Shown here one piece after another: positions 22,266 to 34,468 of a stretch of 64,000 nt of DNA. The notes under the pieces were generated by a model. The model had not been told where the DNA came from and searched no databases. It saw only the letters and a list, made by a program, of their open reading frames with translations. This stretch comes from Larix kaempferi. Taxonomy: Eukaryota; Streptophyta; Pinopsida; Pinales; Pinaceae. The stretch's first letter is position 1, and each line of letters starts with the position of its first letter. Made by a program: the position numbers and the translations under genes. Where the stretch lies: assembly GCA_027924585.1 (NCBI GenBank), contig BSBM01000822.1, forward strand, positions 186,001 through 250,000. Reading direction: 5' to 3'.

Positions 22266-23310
22266 TTACCAACAATTTTTTTTTGGTGTTACATTCATTA
22301 AGAGTAGAAAGAATGAATTTATCCTTAGCCATATAATAAGATGCTTTAGGATCAATAAGTCACTCATTAAAAGAACTAGATGTTGCAATAAGGAGAAACC
22401 AAGAGTAGAAAGTGAATGTCCTTGAGAAGAAGAGTTGGAAAAATAATATAAATTGATGTTGTGCTTCTTCATTGGTGCTTCTAAGGCTTCCATATTTTTG
22501 AAGCATTTAGACTTTAGATGACCATCTCACCCAAAAAAAATCAATATCTCAATTTTCTTATCTTTCGATTTAATGCCTTTATCACCATTGTTAGTAGGAG
22601 GTGGTTGAGAGGGTTTGGGACCCTTGTTTTTCTTGTTGCGAGGATGTTGCTTCTTAAGATGCTTAGTTTTATCCCTTTGTTGTGTCACTAAGGCTTTGTT
22701 AGATGTACCTGCAATGTTGATCATTCCAATATGCAAGAGCTTATTTTGCTCTCTAATCAAAGCATCACAAAACTCTTCAAGAGTGGGTGATTTGCAAGTA
22801 TCCCCTAGAGCTTCTCTGATGGAGTGAAAAGTAGATACAATAATAGAATATGGACTACCAAGCCTAGAAAGAATGCTATAAATACATTGGATATCCTTCT
22901 TAGGTACCTCACATTCTTCAAGTAAAAATTGAAGTGTTTTAAATTTAGATAGATAATCTTTAATGCAAGAGAAATCACTAGGATTTAAAGCAATTGATTG
23001 GTTGTTGAGTGGGTGTGCTCGAATCTCATTGTGTTTCCAAATATGGTTTCCAACTTTTTCCAAACTTTATTTGGTTTTTCAACTCCTTGGAAGTGAAACT
23101 GTAAATCACTAGAGAAGGGCATTCTAATTAATCCACATGCTTTGTTCATTTTACTATTCCATTTCGCTTTTTTGAGGCAGATTCAGTGGGGGCAATTTCT
23201 TTTCCCAAGGTAACTTGGTAAATTCCTTTATTTCATAGTACATCTTCTGGACGAGATTTCCATGAGAAGTAGTTGGTACTGGTTAATAGGAGATGACTAG
23301 AACTAGACAT
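22266..23310 (-). pseudogene. copia gag and protease, degenerate
   Basis: On the minus strand the start is the ATG at 23310 (MSSSSHLLLTSTNYFSWKSR). A stop soon follows, then the gag body at 22527-23063 (FSCIKDYLSKFKTLQFLLEE, PTLEEFCDALIREQNKLLHI) and a lysine-rich tail. The zinc knuckle keeps its second half (DGHLKSKCF) but has lost the first cysteine pair and holds a stop. Just downstream (about 22300-22390) the protease site reads DPKAS in place of the usual DSGAS. Inactive. Confidence 0.85.
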
Positions 23311-25050
23311 ATTTAAATATGCAAGTAAGATGGCTAATTCAAAAGTAGAAATTGATGATTTGGATGGAATGCTATCAAAAAAATAAGCAGCTTAAAAAAA
23401 TGATTTGAAAATAGACTTCGGATTTCAAAGCTATGCCCTTTTTAAGAAAGGCATACAAAATAACAAAAGCTCCATATGGTAGGGAGATTATGGTCCACAA
23501 TTGATGGATGCAAAATGAGGTTGTTGAGTAATTCTCCTTCCCTTCCTTCACTAACTTTGCCTATAAGTTCACTTTTACAAACACGTTATTTTTTATGATA
23601 AAATAAGTGACCTGATTTTATAAAATAATTGAAAAGCACTTTTACAATGAAGTTACTTTATAAAATAAAGTTGTATGTGTAAAGTAGCTAAAATATTACA
23701 CTTATTTTATAGTGGTTCACTTTTATAAATTAAGTGAAATGCACTTACAATAAAGTTATGTAGTTGCATGAAAATTTTCAAAAAATAACTTAATGAAAAG
23801 AAAGGCTTGAAATCATGACCTCTTATTAATCCTTGCCAAAGCACATAGTAAACTTTTTATTTGCAAGTCAGAGTATTTTGACTTTGTTCTAATTCATTTT
23901 TTTGCTATAAATTTTTACAATGTTTCTAAAAACAATTTATTAAATTGAATTTTTTGAAATTAAAATTAAATTTTAGATATTACTAATTCTGTTTTTTGAT
24001 TGGTCAAAGAGGTTATCAATATAGCATAAATATGTGAGAAAACAACTTAGTTTTTAAAACACAAAAGAAAATTAAAATATTATTTATGGAATTTTCTAAA
24101 AGTGGCATGTAGCAAGCTTTTCACAATAAAAATCTATACTTTATTTATAAGTATATGAAGCGCAGTGAAATCTATACTTTAGCAACCTTGTCATGATATT
24201 GTTGATTTTTATCAATTATTTATGGAATTTTCTAAAAGTGGCATGTAGCAACCTTGTCATGATATTTTGATTTTGATGTAACCAATACTATATAATTTTA
24301 TTTCAATGTTCTTATAAGAAAAATTACTTATTGATGTGACAAATTTCACAATTTTTTTATGGCTTGTTATTTACTTTTTCAATTTTTATATTCAACTTAG
24401 AACTTATTTACTTTTTGAAGTCATATATTTGGTAACTAGTTTTTTTTTTACGACTTGTTATTTACTTTTTCCATTTTTATATTCAACTTAGAACTTATTT
24501 ACTTTTTGAAGTCATATATTTGGTAACTAGTTTTGTTTTTGTTTTTGCTAGCGGAGAGCTTATTTACTTTCTCAATTTCTATATTTGGCACGAACTAGAC
24601 ACTTTGTAGCATATCTATTTGTTTAATAAAATCAATTTTAGATAGGTGAGCTAATGAAAAATATAAAACAAATGCTATGGAGAGTTTTTTGTAAATGCTT
24701 TGAAGTGCATGCTTGCCCTCAAAACCATTTTTTTGCATGCAAAACACTTCAACACAACTACACACAAAATAAACAAAATTTTGAAATTGAAACTTTTTGA
24801 GCTCAAGGTTGGCTCTTGGTTAACCTACTAATAAAACACAAGTTTTCTCTCTATTTCTGGTTTATCAAGATCACATAAAATGCGGGTAGAAAATAAAACA
24901 CTTTTCACTATGTTTATGATTTGCCAAGATCACACAAGGTACATGACAAAGAGCATACACAAACTAGAAATATGAACATACAAATTGAACTGAAATATTA
25001 GATAACATGAGAAAGATATAATAAAAATGTAATGAAAACAATATACATTT
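23311..25050. other. Non-coding DNA between copia gag and gypsy element A
   Basis: Probably copia leader plus further decayed insertions. Segments at about 23580-23760 repeat the theme of TTTTATAAAATAA and AAGTGAAA. ATTTATGGAATTTTCTAAAA occurs near 24083 and 24219. No coding frame is visible. Confidence 0.4.
24361..24540. repeat. Tandem duplication, 90-bp unit
   Basis: The segment 24361-24450 is repeated almost exactly at 24451-24540 (CTTGTTATTTACTTTTTC, then ATTCAACTTAGAACTTATTT). Confidence 0.9.
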
Positions 25051-25287
25051 TGTTAGAGCTGAAATTGTACCCGAATTTTAGTCTTTATTTCTTATTTTTA
25101 TTTTTCTTTTCATTTTTCTTATTTCTTTTAGTCATACCAATTAAATCTTTTTATTTTATTTTTTATTAAAATTTGGCTTATAATCACTTAATCTTCCTTT
25201 CAGTCTTCAAATATATGTTTTAATGTTATTCCTAACCCTTGTATAAAGATTTTATGAACATTTTGTGAGTGAAATGTGACTTGGTAC

Positions 25288-25337
25288 ATTCCAACAGCGT
25301 AATCATTAGACTTTACACATACGGGCACTGTCGGAAT
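25288..25337 (+). promoter_or_regulatory. Inverted repeat upstream of the LTR gene
   Basis: ATTCCAACAGCG and CACTGTCGGAAT are separated by 26 bases. In the 3' LTR the arms are ATTCCGACAGCG (34706-34717) and CGCTGCCGGAAT (34744-34755), 11 of 12 paired. The solo LTR has AATCTGACAACG (57680-57691) and CACTGCCAGATT (57718-57729). Two positions change on both arms so that pairing is kept. It may be an RNA stem-loop or a two-part protein-binding site. Confidence 0.5.
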
Positions 25338-25593
25338 CGTGAATCATTGAAATTCATGGTCGACACATGTCCAGATTCATACACTAGTTTTTATGAAGGA
25401 TTTTCCTGAGATTTTGGTCAGGAAGAACGTAACATCTGTCAAGATTGATAATCCACAACATATGCCTTGAAAGAAGAGACCACCGGTTAACCCTAGCTCC
25501 ACGCTTTCATCGCTGCAAGAGGATCGGGACATCTGTTCGTTGGTTGAAAGGAGCTCGTTTCAGACACAACAGGTATCTAGTGAAACAATAAAC

Positions 25594-27343
25594 ATGAAGA
25601 AGAGTGGCAAATTGTGTAGACTCGAACCCGTTAACACTGAATGGGCGAAAGAGTTCCCTGAATGTGCCGAATTGTTTAAAAGGGCTGGCTGGTTCTCCTT
25701 TTTTGAAAAAATCACAGGTTATAACATGAAGGTTTCTCGATCCTTTGTGCAAAATTGTTCAAGCTCTTTTGTTGAATTCCAAACTCTAAATATTGAGCTA
25801 ACCGAAGGATTGATAACTGAAGCAACTGGTTTATCTGTCGAAGGGGAACGCTGGTTCAAAAATCTCCCATTCGAATTCGACCCAAGTTCATTCCTGTTGC
25901 CTAGATTCGAATCTCTGGATTGGAATAAGGGCATTCATCTCAGCGCTGTCAAACTAGAATGGATGGAGGTTATTGGGACTGTGCAACGTTATATAACTTG
26001 TGAAGGGAGGTTTGCTACAGTATATAAATATCACTTCAGGTTCCTGTTACATCTAAATGATCAATTGAAGATAATTTACCATTTAACTTCCTGAAAAGCC
26101 TTATCAAGATGTCAAACAGGGTAAAGGGCCATATCAATCATACAAATCAGTCCTTCTTTCATCACAGCCTGGTCAAATTTATAGTATCAACATAGCTTAA
26201 GAAGAAGAACCGTGCTTGGCAGCGCTTCCTATTCTGGTCCGTATTCGAACCTGAGAAAATCGCAAATCATGAGGAAGCTGAGAAATTTGTTAGTAAATAT
26301 AGGAATTTTCAAGGAAGACACCGAGTTCAAAGAGAACTTAGCAACACAAAAAAGTTAAAAAGGAAAATGATTGAAGAGGTGAACTTAGTAGAAGGATGTG
26401 GCTTGGAAAAATAACCAGAACAAGAACACCTATCGGAATAAAGGTCCTTGGCATCATGCAATGAAGATATCACATCTACCCCTGATACTCCTTGTGTCAC
26501 CAGGGAGAGGCTAATAGAAGAAGGTATGGTTCCTTCTCCAAATACTGAAACTGTTATCAAGCCTTTATATGAACTTGAATGCCAAAGTGGAGGCCCAAAA
26601 CCAGGGAAACAAACAAGTTAAGGCTGAATATGAGAAAGGTTTTAAATCCTAAATTGGAAAGGGAGGTAATTACAACAATTGAAGATTCTTCAGGAGAAGA
26701 AGAGCTCAGGGATAGGAAAGTGGAATTGAATTCATAACAACTCTTTAAAGATACAGAGAAAAATAATCAAAGTTTGACAGAATTAATGGAAAAGAGTTGT
26801 GAAGTTCATGTAGAAGAAAAGATTCCAAATTTTGAATTTGGATTGATCTCAAGAACTTCTCATTCAGAGGTTCCAACAGAGGACACGAATGTAAAAGAGT
26901 CAAAGGGGTTATATGAGACACAAGAAGATCTTCTCATTAAAAAGATTGAAATCTCTCCAAACTCAAATAATGAAGAAAATCCAGTACAACAGGAGGCAAT
27001 CCAAATAGGTTCAGAAGTTGAAATTCTCAAGAAGTCATTACAACAATATAAAGTCCAAAATGAATATTTAAATGATTCAAATGATAAGCTCATGCAAGCC
27101 AACATAAGATTAAGAGAAGATTTGGAGGAAGTGAATGGTCATTATAAAGAACTAATTACAGCTGCAAAGGAAGTGTTAAAAAGGAAAAAGAATGCACACA
27201 GTTAGATTGAGGAATTAAAAAAACAAAATGTTGAATTATCAAACAAGGTCCAAGTGCTGGAAGTAGAGCAGGTTCAACTTCTAAGGAGGTCTCAAGCATT
27301 GGATGAACTTACCACTATGGAAAAATCAGCTCGTCAAATCTGA
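25594..27343 (+). pseudogene. LTR-resident protein gene, copy 1 (5' LTR of A), broken
   Basis: The ATG at 25594 opens MKKSGKLCRLEPVNTEWAKE and a globular domain of about 215 residues. Its markers are LTEGLITEATGLSVEGERWF, LDWNKGIHLSAVK and RYITCEGRFATVYKYHFRFL. A one-base loss near 26068 breaks the frame. The match to the other copies then continues in pieces: the NKLRLNMRKVLNPKLE-like linker near 26610-26660 and the coiled coil at 26774-27343 (LKKSLQQYKVQNEYLNDSND, QANIRLREDLEEVNGHYKEL) with a stop at 27203. I do not recognise the family for certain. The motif TEATGLSVEGERW loosely recalls plant transposon-associated domains. It is not gag, protease or pol, because element A has those in its interior. 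Confidence 0.75.
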
Positions 27344-28050
27344 GATAGAAGATGATCATACAACTGTTAAGAAAAGTTTAATGACACATCTAGATGATAG
27401 ATATGAAAGTCATAGTTTTAGGAGTTAGTTTTGCTATTTTTAAAGACTCCTTTATTTTGTCAACCTCTAAAACAAATCTAAATCCCTAAAATGTGGATCT
27501 TTTGAATTGTTTTTTGTAATTATAAAAGTGAGAAGAGTAGTAAGAGTAGGGGTTGGATTTTTGTTCTGGAAAGGGTTAGATGCTATCAAGCTATTGTACC
27601 AAAGACATATGACAGACTCTCGGTAAGTTTTGAAGACTGTTTATTTGGAATGATACATATAATATAAGCCATGTTTGACCTATATTTTTAGTTGAAGTTT
27701 ATGATCAGTTTGATCACCTTGCTCATCACTTCGTTTCTTGATAAAAGTTTTTATCTTGAGATGCTTTTAAGTTTGCAGACTTAACTAAATTATTTTATGG
27801 ACCGTTCTTTATTTATGATCTTTGAAATTACTATATACACATGGTTTATGTCTATGTTTCAGACTTGTTTGTTCAAATATTCAAAGTATATTTATGATTT
27901 AGTCATCATATGTTGTTTGTATTTCATTACCCTATCCATGAATGATTCCTTCACACTTTACAAAATTTAAACTATTTTCTAGTTTTTGGTTTTGGATGTT
28001 CTAGCTTGTACTTTTGTAGTCTAAGTACAATTTCTATTGCAAACATATTT

Positions 28051-28068
28051 TGGCACCGATGCCATGGA
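28051..28068 (+). other. Primer-binding site of element A (tRNA-Asp-like)
   Basis: TGGCACCGATGCCATGGA begins five bases after the LTR. It agrees at 14 of 18 positions with the Athila-type site TGGCGCCGTTGCCGGGGA as I recall it. Some of the differences are CpG-decay changes. Confidence 0.7.
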
Positions 28069-28189
28069 AAAAAGTGAATAAAATATTCCCTTGGTTTGAC
28101 ATTAATAGATTTGGTTTTGAAGGTGAACATAATCAGTATATTCTTTTCATAGACTACATTTTTCACCAGTTTGTTAAAGAAAAGCAATT

Positions 28190-29900
28190 ATGGCTCCTAA
28201 AAAATTTGGGACTAGAGCAAATCCTACATCTTCCTTGCATCCAAGAGTTTCAGATCCAGAGCAGATTTTGAAGGATGCTAGGCAAAAATCGAGCTCTACC
28301 TCGTCTGGAATATTTTGGTATCCTTCATCTATAGTCATACCAGGTCAGTCACAACAAGCTTCTCCTTCTGCATATTTACAACCTGAAAAAGAAGAAAAGG
28401 AACAAGACTTATCTTTTCTTATCCCTACCATTCAAGTTGACAACTTTCAGATTTACACTAATCCCTTATCATCTGAAAAAATTCAAAGCTAAGATTCTTC
28501 ATTCTGGAGGTTTCTCGTTGAAATCTCAACTTCCACCTTATTCTCCTCTCACGAGTAGGATCCCATTTAATCAACTTAAATCCAACAATCCTACTTCCCC
28601 ATCAAGTTAGATTAAATCCGACAGTCCTCCTTCTCCACTAAGCCAAGTTAACCCAAACATGGCTAGTTAGACTCTTGATATGATGTATCGTATAGTGGCT
28701 GCACAATATGCCCCATTGGTTTTGCCTCATCCCATTAATGCTCTTCCTGGACGTGATTACCAAAAATATCTCCCTAGGTTCAATGGTAAAGGTGAGGTTA
28801 CTGCAGAAGAACACTGGAATGCTTTTTTCAGTTATGCTGATAATCAAAACATTGAAATTAAGGATGTTTGGATGCAAATGTTTGTACAAAGTTTAGATGG
28901 AGAGGTGAGAAAATGGTTCAGAGAATTACCAGCGAACTCCATAGATGGGATAGAAGCTTTAGAGGAGGTGTTTATGAGACATTGGGGGGACACTAAAGGT
29001 TATCTTTACTACATCACTGAATTTGGAGCATTGAAAAGAAACAAAATGAAACAGTCATAGATTTTTCAAAGCGTTTCAATAAGATGTACAATAAGATACC
29101 CACTGAAATAAATCCTTCTGAGACATCAGCAAAGCTCACTTATGCTAATTCTTTTGATTTTGATTTTTCTTTGTTATTAAGAGAAAGAAGATCTGTATCT
29201 TTGTTAAATATGCATGAGGCTGCATTAGAAGTTGAGTCAAATCTATTGGCATCAAGAAAACTTAAAGATAAATCAGAATATCAAGTGCATGATAAAAAAG
29301 GCAAAAATGAAATGATGTCATCAACTTCTACAGCAAAAACATAAGAAAATAAAATGGATGAAATGACCAAGCTAATCAAGAATCTGTCTGCAAAAATCAA
29401 TAGTTTAGAAATGGAAAATAAAAATCAAAACAAACTTGTGCAAGAGGGAGATCGAAATCCAAACCAATTCAGGCGCCCTTTTGTTCCTATATTTTTACCT
29501 AGAGAAAGAAGGAACAATGACATTCAAAGAGAAAGGAGAGATAATGATGATTAGAGAATTCAACCCCCTTTTCAAAATAATTTGTTGGATGAAGTAGAGG
29601 AGGTTGAGGATTTAGAATTTGAAGATTTAGATCAGAATATTAGACATCTCGGAGAACAGTCATTTGAAGGTTTTCTTACCAAGACTCATTATCAAAACTC
29701 TGAGTATTTTGATCTAGATGCTCATCAACAAAATGATCTAAGCTATACATCTTCAACTGATATTTATCAAACAAATCCAAGAAAGTCCTATAATTTAAGA
29801 TCTGGTGCTAAGCAAGTTTCCCAAATTCCCAAGAAGAAAATGGCTGCTCCTATCAAATAGTTGCCTAATCCATCTTTGGAGAAGAAGCAGAACCAACAGG
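28190..29900 (+). pseudogene. gag of element A, broken
   Basis: It starts at the ATG at 28190 (MAPKKFGTRANPTSS). After frame breaks near 28490-28680, the capsid-like region lies at 28720-29300 (RDYQKYLPRFNGKGEVTAEE, VQSLDGEVRKWFRELP, MRHWGDTKGYLYYITEFGAL, KMYNKIPTEINPSETSAK, NMHEAALEVESNLLASRKL). A lysine-, arginine- and glutamate-rich tail runs to about 29860. No CCHC knuckle is visible. Most of the pieces share one frame (position 2 modulo 3), which points to one ancestral gag-pol frame. Stops fall at 29342 and 29552. It would form the particle around the element's RNA. Confidence 0.85.
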
Positions 29901-29929
29901 TTAACAAATCTAAGCTTGCATGATTTGAA

Positions 29930-30690
29930 GAAACTAGTAAGAATATCCAAGGTTTCAATTTTGAATATGAGCTTAGTAAAGTCAAGATCCCTGTCCCATT
30001 AACAGAGTTGATGAAAACACCTTCGTATAGAGATCCTGCTTATAGAATGTTGAATTCACAAACTAGTCAAGTCCCTTCTGATACTGTAAACCTACAAGAT
30101 GAACATCCTACCATTACTTTTGGTCCTTCCTCACCTGAGAAAAATGAAAATAAGTCATATTTTCCTCCTCCTTTTTATATTACCTTAACAATTCATGATA
30201 AAATGTTACACAACTGTTTGTTAGACTCCAGAGCTTCTCATAATATTATGCCCAAAGTTGTCATGAAGGCCCTAGGTTTAAGCATTACCAAATCCTATCA
30301 TGACATGTTTGCTTTTGATTCAAGAGCAATCAAGTGTTTAGGAGTAATTAAAGATCTTGTTGTGAATCTTGCACAATTACCAATGAAAAGTGTCATCATG
30401 GATGTGGTCATTGCTAACATTTTACCTAAATTTGGTATGCTGCTATCAAGATATTGGGAAAAAAGAGTAGGAGGCACCTTGCAGATGGATTTATCCTATG
30501 CTACTATCCCAGTCTTTGGAGGAGAACATAGAAGGTTATATAGAGAAGTACAACTAGCTTATTTGGTAAGTGATAATAATAATCCAACAAATCACCCAAT
30601 CTATGTTGTTGAAGAAGATATAGGATCTTGTATTTTACATTTGAGTAATGGGGATACGGGAGGTATTTTGCGAGTGGAAAAAAAAAGTAC
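29930..30690 (+). pseudogene. Protease region of element A, broken
   Basis: IPVPLTELMKTPSYRDPAYR, the usual lead-in to protease in Athila/Tat elements, is followed by FYITLTIHDKMLHNCLLDSR and ASHNIMPKVVMKALGL. The catalytic motif reads DSRAS where the family has D-S/T-G-A-S, so the essential glycine is lost. The frame shifts in a run of nine or ten A at about 30677-30686. The aspartic protease would have cut the polyprotein. Confidence 0.85.
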
Positions 30691-30710
30691 CAGTCTGACA
30701 CAGTATTTAA

Positions 30711-31187
30711 AATCGGGATGATTTATGGCAGATTTATTTTGATGGTTCATCATCCAAAGAAGGAGCAGGAGCAGGTATTGTTCACATTTCTCCAGGAGGT
30801 GAGATTATCTATTTGATGTACAAATTAGAATTTCATACAACTAACAATACAACTGAGTATGAAGCATTAATACTTGGGCTAAGAGCTGCAAAAGATCTAG
30901 GAATTCAACAACTCACTGTTTTTAGCGACTCCAAATTAGTGGTCCAGCAGGTGAAGGACATTTATCAAGTAAAACAAGAATTGTTGAAAGTGTACAGGAA
31001 TGAGGTATGGGATATGGTGGATAATTTCTTTCTGGAATTCAATATATCTTTTATTCCTAGGGATAATAACCAAACAATAGACTCATTGGCTTTGGCAGCC
31101 ACTTATTTCAGAATTCCAAAACAAAATCAGTTGAAATATCCCATTGAAGTTAATTATAGACCTTCAGTTCCAGATAACATCAAATAA
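30711..31187 (+). CDS. Second (archaeal-type) RNase H of element A, placed before RT
   Basis: The frame opens with RDDLWQIYFDGSSSKEGAGA and runs to the TAA at 31185. All four catalytic acidic positions of RNase H are visible: Asp in YFDGSS, Glu in NTTEYEALILGLRAAKDLG, Asp in FSDSKLVVQQV and Asp in NQTIDSLALAA. The sequence resembles the additional RNase H reported for Tat-lineage plant elements, which degrades RNA in RNA-DNA hybrids. It is fused in phase, before decay, between protease and RT. This short segment has no internal stop, unlike its neighbours. The RNase H next to RT has lost its first Asp, so this domain probably did the work. Confidence 0.85.
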   Translation, partial: NRDDLWQIYFDGSSSKEGAGAGIVHISPGGEIIYLMYKLEFHTTNNTTEYEALILGLRAAKDLGIQQLTVFSDSKLVVQQVKDIYQVKQELLKVYRNEVWDMVDNFFLEFNISFIPRDNNQTIDSLALAATYFRIPKQNQLKYPIEVNYRPSVPDNIK

Positions 31188-31226
31188 TGGAGGGTATTTC
31201 AAGATGATCTGGAATTTTTTTTTTTT

Positions 31227-32746
31227 TTGGAATTGACCGGTGAGTTCTCTACTTCATTGATTGATCAAGATCATGATAATGAGTTTGATGATAATGCTAC
31301 ATACTCTGAAAATTCAATTGCTGATCATAAAATAATTGAATTGAAAGGATTTTTTATTCCAAAATGTGTTGTTCCCCTTGAAAGACTATTCTCTAAAGAT
31401 GATACTCTATTGAAGCCCACTAAGCAGTCCTCACAAGAAAATATCTTAAGCTATAATATTGGTACTCTGGATCAACCTAAGATGGTTAAAGTCTCTAAAG
31501 CACTTTCAGATGGAGAAAGAAATAGTTATGTCAAGTTACTGAAACAATTTGTTGATATCTTTGCATGGTCCTATGAGGATTTGAAGACCTACTATACACG
31601 TATAATCCAACACAAGGTTCCATTAAAGCCAAATACTAAGCCTTTTAGACATAAATTAAGGAGAATTAATCCAGCATTGCTACCAATCATAGAAAAAGAG
31701 GTTAAAAAAATGTTAGACGCAAAGATTATAGTACCTCTCATATATTCTTCTTGGGGTAGCTAATTTGGCACCAGTACGTAAGAAAAATGGTGAAATCAGG
31801 ATATGTGTGGATTTTTCGTAATTTGAATAGGTCTTCCCTTAAAGATAATTATCCACTGCCCAAGATTGAACAGATTTTACAGAAGGTGGCGGGTGCTCAA
31901 ATAATATCAATGGTTGATGGGTTCTTAGGGTATAATCAGATTGCAGTGCATCCAAATGATAGGGAAAAAACAATGTTTACTACTCCATGGGGGACTTTCA
32001 TGTATGAAAAAATTCCCTTTGGTCTTATGAATGCAGGTGCAACTTTCCAAAGAGTTGTGGATATAGCCTTTGTTGGTGAAAAAGAAAAATTTGTGGTAAT
32101 TTATCTGGATGATATTACCGTCTTTTCCAATTCTGATGAATAACATCTTAAGCATCTTAGGCAAACATTATTGAAGTGCAGAAAATATGGACTGTCCCTA
32201 AGTCCTAAGAAATCTAATTTTGCTGTTAAGGAGAGTAAAATTTTAGGTCATATATTTTCAGCAGATGGAATCAAGATAGATCCTGAACGTGTCAAAGATA
32301 TTCTTAAAATCAATATTCCAAGAAGTAAAAAGGATGTTCAGTCATTTATTGGAAAGATAAATTTTTTAAGATGGTTTATCCCTAACTTTGCAGAGACTAT
32401 AAAGCAGATAACATCAATGTTAAAAAAGGATCAGGAAGTAAGGTGGACAGCTGAAGCTAGATCTTCATTTGAAAAAATTAAACAAGCTCTCACAGAAGCT
32501 CCAGTATTGGTAAGCCTAGATTTTTCAAAATATTTTTTGACGTTCTCTTTTGCATCTCAAGATACTATAGCAACTGTTCTTTTACATAAGAATGCAGAAG
32601 GAATAGAACAACCTATTGATTTCTTTAGTAAGACCTTGAGAGATCCAGAATTGAAATATAGTATATTGGAAAAACAGGCCTATGCATTGGTGAAGGCTTT
32701 GAATTTTTTTAGAATTTACATTCTACATTCTAAAATCATTTTCTAA
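31227..32746 (+). pseudogene. RT and degenerate first RNase H of element A
   Basis: RT pieces: KHKVPLKPNTKPFRHKLRRI-like lead (from about 31610), then two single-base insertions near 31755 and 31816, then NLNRSSLKDNYPLPKIEQIL, NQIAVHPNDREKTMFTTPWG and FGLMNAGATFQRVVD. The catalytic box YLDD is intact in VIYLDDITVFSNS. A stop at 32141 follows, and the thumb continues from 32171 (GHIFSADGIKIDPERVKDI, RSKKDVQSFIGKINFLRWF). In the RNase H region (32500-32746) the first catalytic Asp position reads FSFASQD in place of the usual LDAS, while EKQAYALVKALNFF keeps the Glu. This fits a domain that has become a tether. Confidence 0.88.
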
Positions 32747-32888
32747 AATCATAGCTTATGTACCTAATGCTGCAATCAAAGATATTTTAATACATCCTGA
32801 CAGTGAAGGAAAAAGGGGACGATGGATAGCTGAAATCATTGAGTATGATGTTGATATCAGACCTACTAAACTAGTAAAAGGGCAGGGT

Positions 32889-34274
32889 TTGGAAAGACTT
32901 ATAGTTGATTCCAATTATGAAGCTTTGGGCCTTAATTTAGTGGCTAGTCAGCCAACACAAGACGAGTTGAAAGCAAAACAAAATGAAGAATATATTATGG
33001 ATAAGTATGAAAACTCTTCTTGGTATGCTGATATAGTTTACTTTCTGTTACATTTGCAATGTCCTTCTCATCCAAGTAAAAAAGAAAGCAGGTCATTAAA
33101 TCTTAAAGCTACTAAATATTTACTTGTAAATCAACAATTGCATTGGAAATATCCAGGAGGGATGTTACTCAGATGTTTGGAAAAGTCAGAAACAGATTTG
33201 GTTATTTCAGAGTCACATGAAGGTGCTTGTGGGGGTCATCAGCATTGGAAAGCTATAGCTTTTAAAATTTTAGGATCAAGATACTATTGTCCTTCTTTAT
33301 TTTTAGATGTCTATAAGCAAGTCAGAGCTTGCATACAATGGTAGAATTTTACAGGTAAACAAAAGCTCCAATCTTTACCATTAAAGCCTATTGCAGTGGA
33401 TGCTCCATTCCAACAGTGGAGATTAGATTTCATAGGGGAAATCAATCCCGCTTCAACCAGACAACACAAATGGATATTAACAGCCATATATTTCTTCACC
33501 AAGTGAGTAGAAGTGATTCCCACTAGGAATGCAACTGATAAAGTTATCATCAATTTCATACAAGAGAATATTTTGAGCAGGTCTGGTTGTCCCATTAAAT
33601 TATTGACTGATAACACTCAGGCTTTTAAATCTAAAGCCATGATTGATTTTTGTGAGCAAAATGGTATTATACTTAAACATTCTACGCCTTATTATCCTCA
33701 AGGAAATGGGCTGGCAGAATCAACAAATAAGAATATCATTAATAGTATTAAAAAGATGTTATCTCAGAACAAAAGATCTTGGGACACTATGTTGAAAAAT
33801 GCTCTTTGGGCAGATCGAATAACCACTAAAAAGGCAATATGATTGTCTCCTTTTTAGCTCGTTTATGGCACTGATACTATTTTTCCTTTTCAGTTGGGTA
33901 TTCCAGTAATGAAGTTACTTCAAGACAGTGAGGAGGAGCGAAATGACATTCAAAGAAGAATATTTTTACTGATTGAGTTGCAACAAGAAAGGGAAGCATT
34001 GGCAGAAAGACCACAGGCTTACAGGAATAAGGTAAAGGAGAATTTTGACAAGAGGATTAAAGAGGATACCTTTCTCCTTGGATATATGGTACTCTGATGG
34101 GATGCCTGTAGGGATCATAAAGGTCAACATGGTAAGTTTGACAATTTATGGTTGGGACCTTTCAAAATTTCCAAGAGTCTGGGAAGCAATACCTTTGTAC
34201 TGCAAAACATGGAAGGTGAGGAACTCTCAACCCCAGTGAATGGGCGGTTCCTTAAACATTTTTACATTTATTGA
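32889..34274 (+). pseudogene. Integrase of element A, broken
   Basis: The zinc-binding HHCC region is near 33220-33342 (SHEGACGGHQHW, RYYCPSLFLDVYKQVRACIQ). The last Cys is replaced by Trp and a stop follows. The catalytic core keeps D-D-E: WRLDFIGE (about 33419), LTDNTQAFKSKAM (about 33605) and NGLAESTNKNI (about 33707). One TGA stop is at 33505 and another break is at 33840. The C-terminal part (FDNLWLGPFKISKSL, TPVNGRFLKHFYIY) ends at the TGA at 34272. No chromodomain is seen, as expected for the Athila/Tat group. Confidence 0.88.
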
Positions 34275-34468
34275 AAAGATAAGCCATTTCATTCATTGTA
34301 CATATCGGTGAGAATTCAATAGGACTCCAACCCAATGGAATTGTATATAAAGTCTAGTTTCAAATTCAGAAGAATAACATGATGTTTTCAATTCAGACTT
34401 CAGAAGGCACTGGTCTGCATGATCTTGGAACCTCATAGGGAGGATTCCATCCCCCAGCTGAAGCCAGA

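Larger units (their letters stand above)
19246..23310 (-). mobile_element. Degenerate Ty1/copia element, minus strand (3' LTR to gag)
   Basis: Read on the minus strand, the order is gag, protease, integrase, RT, RNase H and 3' LTR, which is the Ty1/copia order. All parts are broken by stops and frameshifts. The left LTR (19246-19680) has its only visible partner at 37689-38137, which carries a primer-binding site on the expected side. I infer that the copia element once ran from 19246 to 38137 before gypsy element A landed in its leader. Confidence 0.8.
25051..28045 (+). repeat. 5' LTR of element A, 2995 bp
   Basis: It starts TGTTAGAGC and ends GCAAACA. The LTR pair is closely similar throughout (low-nineties percent by eye). 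It carries a T-rich start, a TATA-like TGTATAAA near 25240, an inverted repeat at 25288-25337 and a protein gene at 25594-27343. Confidence 0.92.

Noticed and set aside
28050-28271. Alternative start of gag in another frame just after the primer site
   Set aside because: The frame from the ATG at 28190 is the one that continues into gag-like sequence. This one overlaps it.
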